9,475 nt of DNA from positions 1-9,475 of the forward strand of contig DAHWKH010000170.1 in NCBI GenBank assembly GCA_027343725.1, in the 5' to 3' direction. The notes under the pieces were generated by a model that did no database searches, was not told the origin of the DNA, and worked only from the letters and a program-made list of their open reading frames with translations. Numbering within the stretch: position 1 is the stretch's first letter; every line of letters begins with the position of its first letter. The translations under genes and the position numbers were made by a program. The stretch is from Acidiferrobacteraceae bacterium. Its GTDB lineage: Bacteria; Pseudomonadota; Gammaproteobacteria; Acidiferrobacterales; Acidiferrobacteraceae. Positions 6,144 through 9,475 of the stretch are shown piece by piece.

Positions 6144-6336
6144 GGATCTCATTTTGGGTCTCGTCTTCAGCACGATCGGCTCCGCGTATTTCGTATACGG
6201 GCGCAAGCAGCGCCACGGGCTCGCGCTGGCAAGCGGTGTGGCGCTCATCCTCTTCCCCATGCTCGTCTCCCAGGTCCTGTGGCTGACGCTTGGCAGTCTC
6301 GCTCTCATGGCCGTGCCGTTCGTGGTGACGCTGTAA
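6142..6336 (+). CDS. Small two-helix inner-membrane protein, function unknown
   Basis: A 64-residue protein with two hydrophobic stretches, about residues 2-19 and 27-61, separated by a basic turn (GRKQRH, 20-25). The second stretch is long enough for one or two passes. The pattern MDLILGLVF...YFVYGRKQ resembles a small conserved proteobacterial membrane family that I know only as uncharacterised; some databases label such proteins as amino acid transport proteins without evidence. The start is supported by GAGGAG seven bases upstream. Its ATG overlaps, on the opposite strand, the ATG of the preferred model for the 187-residue gene, and its last 32 bases overlap the end of the CPFC-protein gene. 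The basic turn predicts a cytoplasmic loop, with the ends outside if there are two passes. Confidence 0.75.
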   Translation: MDLILGLVFSTIGSAYFVYGRKQRHGLALASGVALILFPMLVSQVLWLTLGSLALMAVPFVVTL

Positions 6337-6883
6337 GGCTCGTGCGCTCGCGGATGCGCGGAATGATACGCAAGAGCGCGCGCACCGGTGGATCCCCGAT
6401 CACGCTGTGGACGCGCCCCGAGTGCCCCTGGTAGACGAGAAACGGCACGCCGTTGCTGCCCGCGTCCGTCAGCAGCCTGGCGTTGGCGGCGAGCGCGTGG
6501 CGGATGCGTGCTCGCGCGCGCCAGGGCTTTACGCCGCCGCGCGCAAAACGCCGCTCGTTGCGCGCGAGCTCGGCCTGCGGGTTTGCAGCCTCGAGCAGAT
6601 GGGCGGCTTTGCCGAAGCTCGACATCTCGAGGACGCCGACCGGGATCCAGGTAACGCGCAGGCGTTCGGGCCCGATCAGGGCCTGGAGGTTTTCGTAGAG
6701 CCTGTGACAGAACGGGCAGTTGGGGTCGAAGAAGATGTAAAGGGGCCGCGGCCCCTTGCCCTCGCGGATCGCACGCGCCGCCTGAATGCGCGCCCAGACC
6801 CGATGGGTCTCCCGGCCGGCGTGCGCAAGCGGCATGCCGATCAGGAGCACCAGGAGCGCAAGCGCGATGGTTTTGCTGTTCAC
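6305..6883 (-). CDS. Exported thioredoxin-fold protein, DsbG/DsbC-like, with CPFC active site
   Basis: Likely periplasmic thiol-disulfide protein. Residues 1-22 form a clear signal peptide: K4, a Leu/Ile-rich core, and AHA with predicted cleavage after residue 22. The fold begins with LYIFFDPNCPFC, placing CPFC at 56-59, followed by His60. GVPFLV at 145-150 supplies the cis-proline (P147). The IFFDPNCPFCHRLYENL segment resembles the catalytic domain of DsbG and DsbC. However, the 192-residue precursor leaves only about 20 residues between cleavage site and fold, so the N-terminal dimerisation domain of those isomerases is absent. The C-terminus is Arg-rich (176-192). The start is the GTG at 6883, with AAGGAGG just upstream. 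It follows hemF by 27 bases in the same direction and is probably the last gene of that unit. Whether it acts as reductase, isomerase or oxidase cannot be told from sequence. Confidence 0.88.
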   Translation of the reverse strand: MNSKTIALALLVLLIGMPLAHAGRETHRVWARIQAARAIREGKGPRPLYIFFDPNCPFCHRLYENLQALIGPERLRVTWIPVGVLEMSSFGKAAHLLEAANPQAELARNERRFARGGVKPWRARARIRHALAANARLLTDAGSNGVPFLVYQGHSGRVHSVIGDPPVRALLRIIPRIRERTSLTASPRTARP

Positions 6884-6887
6884 CTCT

Positions 6888-6894
6888 CCTCCTT
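6888..6894 (-). promoter_or_regulatory. Ribosome binding site of the CPFC-protein gene
   Basis: AAGGAGG on the minus strand, four bases before the GTG at 6883, is a near-perfect Shine-Dalgarno sequence. It decides for this GTG, because the next in-frame methionine (residue 17) would cut the signal peptide in half. Confidence 0.7.
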
Positions 6895-6910
6895 CCCGGG
6901 AGTATAGGCG

Positions 6911-7822
6911 CTATGGGCGTTTCGCGAGCCAATCCCGGGGTTTGAGATAGTCCTCGTAGAGCGCGGCCTCGGGGCTGCCCGGCTCCGGGCGCCAGTCGTA
7001 ACGGAAGCGGACCTCGGGCGGCAAGGACATGAGGATCGACTCCACCCGCCCGCCGGATTGCAGGCCGAAGAGCGTACCGCGATCGTACACGAGATTGAAC
7101 TCGACGTAGCGCCCCCGGCGGTAGAGCTGGAAGTCGCGCTCGCGCGCGCCGAACGGCATGTCCTTGCGGCGCGCGACGATCGGCAGATAGGCGTCCAGGA
7201 AGGCGTCCCCCACGGACTGCACGAAGGCGCAGTCGCGCGCGAAATCGCCGCTGTTCACGTCATCGAAAAAGAGCCCGCCGATGCCGCGCGCCTCCTGCCT
7301 GTGGCGGATGAAGAAGTACTCGTCGCACCAGGCCTTGTAGCGCTCGTAGGCCTGAGGCTCGTAGCCCGAGCAGGCGGCGTGCGCGGTCTCATGCCAGTGA
7401 CGCGCATCGTCCTCGAAGCCGTAGTAGGGGGTGAGGTCGAAGCCGCCCCCGAACCACCACGCGCCCTCGGGGCCCAGGGTCTCGAAGTAGCGCAGGTTGC
7501 AGTGCGTGGTCGGGACATAGGGGTTGCGCGGGTGGATCACGAGCGAGAGCCCGAGCGCATGAAACCCGTCTCCCGCGAGCGCCGGGCGCAGGGCGCTCGC
7601 CGAGGGCGGCAGGCGGTCCCCGTGTACGTGCGAGACATTGACCCCCGCCTGTTCGAACACCCGGCCCTGCGAGAGCACCCGCGTGCGCCCGCCCCCGCCC
7701 TCGCGGCGCAACCACACGTCCTCGTGGAATCCCGCTCCGCCCTCGATCTCGGTAAGCGCCCCGCAAATCCGCTCCTGGAGTCCCAGGAGGTAGTCCTCGA
7801 CCGTTCGCCGTTGCTCGCTCAT
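6911..7822 (-). CDS. hemF: Oxygen-dependent coproporphyrinogen III oxidase
   Basis: Cytoplasmic haem-pathway enzyme that uses O2 to decarboxylate two propionates of coproporphyrinogen III, giving protoporphyrinogen IX. The 303-residue length fits E. coli HemF (299). Conserved blocks are intact: the glycine-rich GGGGRTRVL (42-50), NVSHVHG (62-68), [18 protein letters not shown] (97-114), [19 protein letters not shown] (122-140), RHWHETAH (141-148) and FDDVNSGDF (186-194). H97, H107, H144 and H174 correspond to the conserved histidines proposed as metal ligands in E. coli (H96, H106, H145, H175). [22 protein letters not shown] (234-255) is a family signature. The ATG at 7822 overlaps the tsaC stop as ATGA. 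The enzyme implies an aerobic or facultative lifestyle; whether an oxygen-independent HemN also exists cannot be seen here. Confidence 0.98.
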   Translation of the reverse strand: MSEQRRTVEDYLLGLQERICGALTEIEGGAGFHEDVWLRREGGGGRTRVLSQGRVFEQAGVNVSHVHGDRLPPSASALRPALAGDGFHALGLSLVIHPRNPYVPTTHCNLRYFETLGPEGAWWFGGGFDLTPYYGFEDDARHWHETAHAACSGYEPQAYERYKAWCDEYFFIRHRQEARGIGGLFFDDVNSGDFARDCAFVQSVGDAFLDAYLPIVARRKDMPFGARERDFQLYRRGRYVEFNLVYDRGTLFGLQSGGRVESILMSLPPEVRFRYDWRPEPGSPEAALYEDYLKPRDWLAKRP

Positions 7823-8373
7823 CGTCTGAGGTACCGCCCGCTCTCGGCGTCGCGAATGGATGTCGGGCGCGCGCCCCCGCCCGTACGCCCGATCAGGATG
7901 GCGTCGAGTGTCGTGCCGAACCGCCGCGCGAGTTCGCGCGCGCTCTTCACCGGGCGCTCGCCCGCGCGGTTCGCGCTGGTCGAGACGATGGCGCCGCCGC
8001 AGGCTTGAGCGAGCGCGCGCGCCTGGCGGTGGGCGGTGATGCGCACCGCCACTTTCGTATGGCGGCCGCGCACCAGCGCGAGCGTCTTGCGGTTCGCGCC
8101 CACGAGCCAGGTGTGCGGCCCGGGCCAGCTCGCGCGGGCGACGCCGGGAAGCGATACGGCATAGCGCGCCAGCGCGCGTTCGTCACAGGCGAGGAGGATC
8201 AGGCCCTTGCCGGGGACGCGCCGCTTCAGACGCAAAAGCCGTCTGAGGGAGGGCACCCGCCGCGGGTCGCAACCGAGCCCGAAGCAGGCCTCGGTGGCAT
8301 AGCCCACGATACCCCCCGCGCGCACGCGCGCCGCCGCCAGTCGCACGTCGCGCACCATCACCGGGCGCTTCAC
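7819..8373 (-). CDS. tsaC: L-threonylcarbamoyladenylate synthase TsaC (YrdC family)
   Basis: Makes threonylcarbamoyl-AMP from threonine, bicarbonate and ATP, the first step in the t6A37 modification of tRNAs reading ANN codons; TsaB, TsaD and TsaE complete it. The 184-residue product is close to E. coli TsaC (190) and lacks the C-terminal domain of the longer Sua5 form. Motifs seen: [12 protein letters not shown] (25-36), K50 and R52 in [13 protein letters not shown] (KxR), WPGPHTWLV (83-91) and STSAN (131-135) with S133 and N135 (SxN). The preferred start is the GTG at 8373, which overlaps the purD stop as GTGA. An ATG at 8358 would remove five residues and leave all motifs intact. No Shine-Dalgarno sequence is visible. 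Its stop overlaps the hemF start. A tsaC-hemF pair is also known from Pseudomonas, there followed by aroE. Confidence 0.95.
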   Translation of the reverse strand: MKRPVMVRDVRLAAARVRAGGIVGYATEACFGLGCDPRRVPSLRRLLRLKRRVPGKGLILLACDERALARYAVSLPGVARASWPGPHTWLVGANRKTLALVRGRHTKVAVRITAHRQARALAQACGGAIVSTSANRAGERPVKSARELARRFGTTLDAILIGRTGGGARPTSIRDAESGRYLRR

Positions 8374-9475
8374 GGCGGCCCCCAGGCGAACCGTTGGCCG
8401 ATGTCGCGCCGGTACAGGGCGTCCGGGAAGCCGACCGCGGCGATGCGCGCGTAAGCGCGCCTGCGGGCCTCGGCGAGGTCGTCCCCGAGGGCCGTGACCG
8501 TCAAGACCCGTCCGCCGCTGGAGCGCACCTCGCCGCCGGTGATGCGGGTCCCGGCATGAAAGACGTGGATGTCGGGATCGGCGCCGGCAAGCCCCGTGAG
8601 CAGTGTCCCGGTACGCGGCGCGTCGGGATAACCGGGGGCCGCCAGCACCACGCCGAGCGCCGGGCGCGGGTCGACCGTCACGAGCGATTGCGCAAGCGTG
8701 CCGTCGAAGGCCGCCTGCACGAGCCCCGCGAGGTCCGAACGCAGGCGCATCATGATCGGCTGGGTCTCGGGGTCCCCGAACCGGCAATTGAACTCGAGGA
8801 CCTGGGGCCCCGAGGCCGTGACCATGATGCCGGCGTAGAGAAATCCCCGGTAATGGTGGCCGTCGGCCGCAAGACCGCGCAAGGTCGGCTCGATGATGCG
8901 CGCACGGATCGCGGCCTCGAGATCGTCATCGATCGCCGACGCCGGCGAAAACGCCCCCATGCCGCCCGTGTTCGGGCCGCGGTCGCCGTCATCCCGGCGT
9001 TTGTGATCCTCCGAGGTCGGAAAGGCCGCATAGCGCAGGCCGTCCGCGAGCACGATGTAGCTCGCCTCCACCCCGAGCAGGCGCTCCTCGATCACCACCC
9101 GCGAGCCGGCCTCCCCGAAGTCGCCGGCGACCATGGCCTCGACCGCCGCCAGCGCCTGCCCGGTGTCCTCCGCCACGACCACCCCTTTGCCGGCCGCGAG
9201 ACCATCGGCCTTGACGACCTGCGGTCCCGGGTGCGCCTGCAGGTAGGCGCGCGCCTCGTCCAGGTTCGTGAAGGTGGCCGAGCGCGCCGTGGGGATGGCG
9301 TGACGCGCGAGAAACTCCTTGGCGTAGCTCTTCGAACCCTCGAGTCGCGCCGCCGCCGCGGTCGGCCCGAGGCACAATAACCCAGCTTCCTGGAAACGAT
9401 CGACGATCCCGGCCACGAGCGGCGCCTCGGGGCCCACGACCGTGAAGGCCACCGACTCCGCGCGCGCGGAGTCGA
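8370..9475 (-). CDS. purD: Phosphoribosylamine-glycine ligase, 5' end outside the window
   Basis: ATP-grasp ligase that joins glycine to 5-phosphoribosylamine to form GAR, the second step of purine synthesis. Only about 367 C-terminal residues are present; the coding frame runs off the window edge, and comparison with E. coli PurD (429) suggests about 65 N-terminal residues are missing. The GTG at 9452 is an internal valine codon ([13 protein letters not shown]), not a start. Visible signatures: [24 protein letters not shown], the ATP-binding [25 protein letters not shown], and [15 protein letters not shown] with metal and ATP contacts. The C-terminal domain is complete and ends in [13 protein letters not shown]. 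The stop overlaps the GTG of tsaC, making purD the first visible gene of a coupled unit; purH often precedes it, but that lies outside the window. Confidence 0.97.
   Translation of the reverse strand, partial: DSARAESVAFTVVGPEAPLVAGIVDRFQEAGLLCLGPTAAAARLEGSKSYAKEFLARHAIPTARSATFTNLDEARAYLQAHPGPQVVKADGLAAGKGVVVAEDTGQALAAVEAMVAGDFGEAGSRVVIEERLLGVEASYIVLADGLRYAAFPTSEDHKRRDDGDRGPNTGGMGAFSPASAIDDDLEAAIRARIIEPTLRGLAADGHHYRGFLYAGIMVTASGPQVLEFNCRFGDPETQPIMMRLRSDLAGLVQAAFDGTLAQSLVTVDPRPALGVVLAAPGYPDAPRTGTLLTGLAGADPDIHVFHAGTRITGGEVRSSGGRVLTVTALGDDLAEARRRAYARIAAVGFPDALYRRDIGQRFAWGPP
9453..9474. repeat. Perfect 22-base palindrome within purD at the window edge
   Basis: The two 11-base arms are exact reverse complements with no spacer; the left arm reads CGACTCCGCGC. 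The bases are in frame with purD and encode part of a plausible PurD stretch (DSARAES before VAFTVVGPE). It is most likely a product of alternating GC composition and codon bias, not a regulatory site. Confidence 0.5.

Noticed and set aside
5580..6932. A single 450-codon minus-strand gene covering the unknown protein and the CPFC region
   Set aside because: Its upstream half is a different frame of the CPFC-protein gene, which has a signal peptide, active site and ribosome binding site of its own. Only the part from about 6143 down looks like real coding.
8394..9380. 328-codon open frame antisense to purD
   Set aside because: It is the shadow of an unmistakable PurD reading frame; the translation is Arg/Gly/Asp-rich with no domain.

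Overview
The window is a dense, high-GC bacterial chromosomal segment with 11 genes, almost all on recognisable housekeeping or salvage families. The rhlB / trxA-rho arrangement, with rhlB divergent from trxA and rho, and the close match of Rho and RhlB to the Escherichia coli proteins point to a Gammaproteobacterium. The strong G/C preference at codon third positions and the RuBisCO-like protein suggest a high-GC lineage such as the Chromatiales or Acidiferrobacterales type, but the genus cannot be fixed from the sequence. I see no tRNA, rRNA, CRISPR array, insertion sequence or prophage gene, and no gene-free stretch longer than about 170 bases.

Region 1 (1-1771, minus strand) holds trxA followed by rho, separated by a 170-base leader. 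Region 2 (1772-1917) is the divergent control region between trxA and rhlB. It carries a 9-base direct repeat and weak promoter-like hexamers for both directions. Region 3 (1918-5556, plus strand) starts with the RNA helicase gene rhlB. Only 14 bases later comes a tight methionine-salvage cluster: mtnD (acireductone dioxygenase), a RuBisCO-like protein of the MtnW enolase type, and mtnB (methylthioribulose-1-phosphate dehydratase). The last two genes start with GTG codons that overlap the preceding stop.

Region 4 (5580-6336) has an unrecognised 187-residue protein on the minus strand and a 64-residue two-helix membrane protein on the plus strand. In the preferred model their start codons overlap head to head. 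Region 5 (6305-9475, minus strand) reads purD (its 5' end lies outside the window), tsaC, hemF and a gene for a secreted thioredoxin-fold protein with a CPFC motif. The first three are joined by 4-base stop/start overlaps.

In function, MtnB dehydrates methylthioribulose-1-phosphate, the RuBisCO-like protein should enolise the diketone product, and MtnD oxidises the dephosphorylated acireductone to the keto acid precursor of methionine. The phosphatase expected between the last two steps (MtnX) and the upstream steps (MtnA with MtnP or MtnK) are not in this window. The purD-tsaC-hemF-dsb unit combines purine synthesis, tRNA t6A modification, haem synthesis and a periplasmic redox protein. The most interesting item is the compact RuBisCO-like-protein salvage cluster behind rhlB; I found no evidence for a wholly new defence or mobile system.
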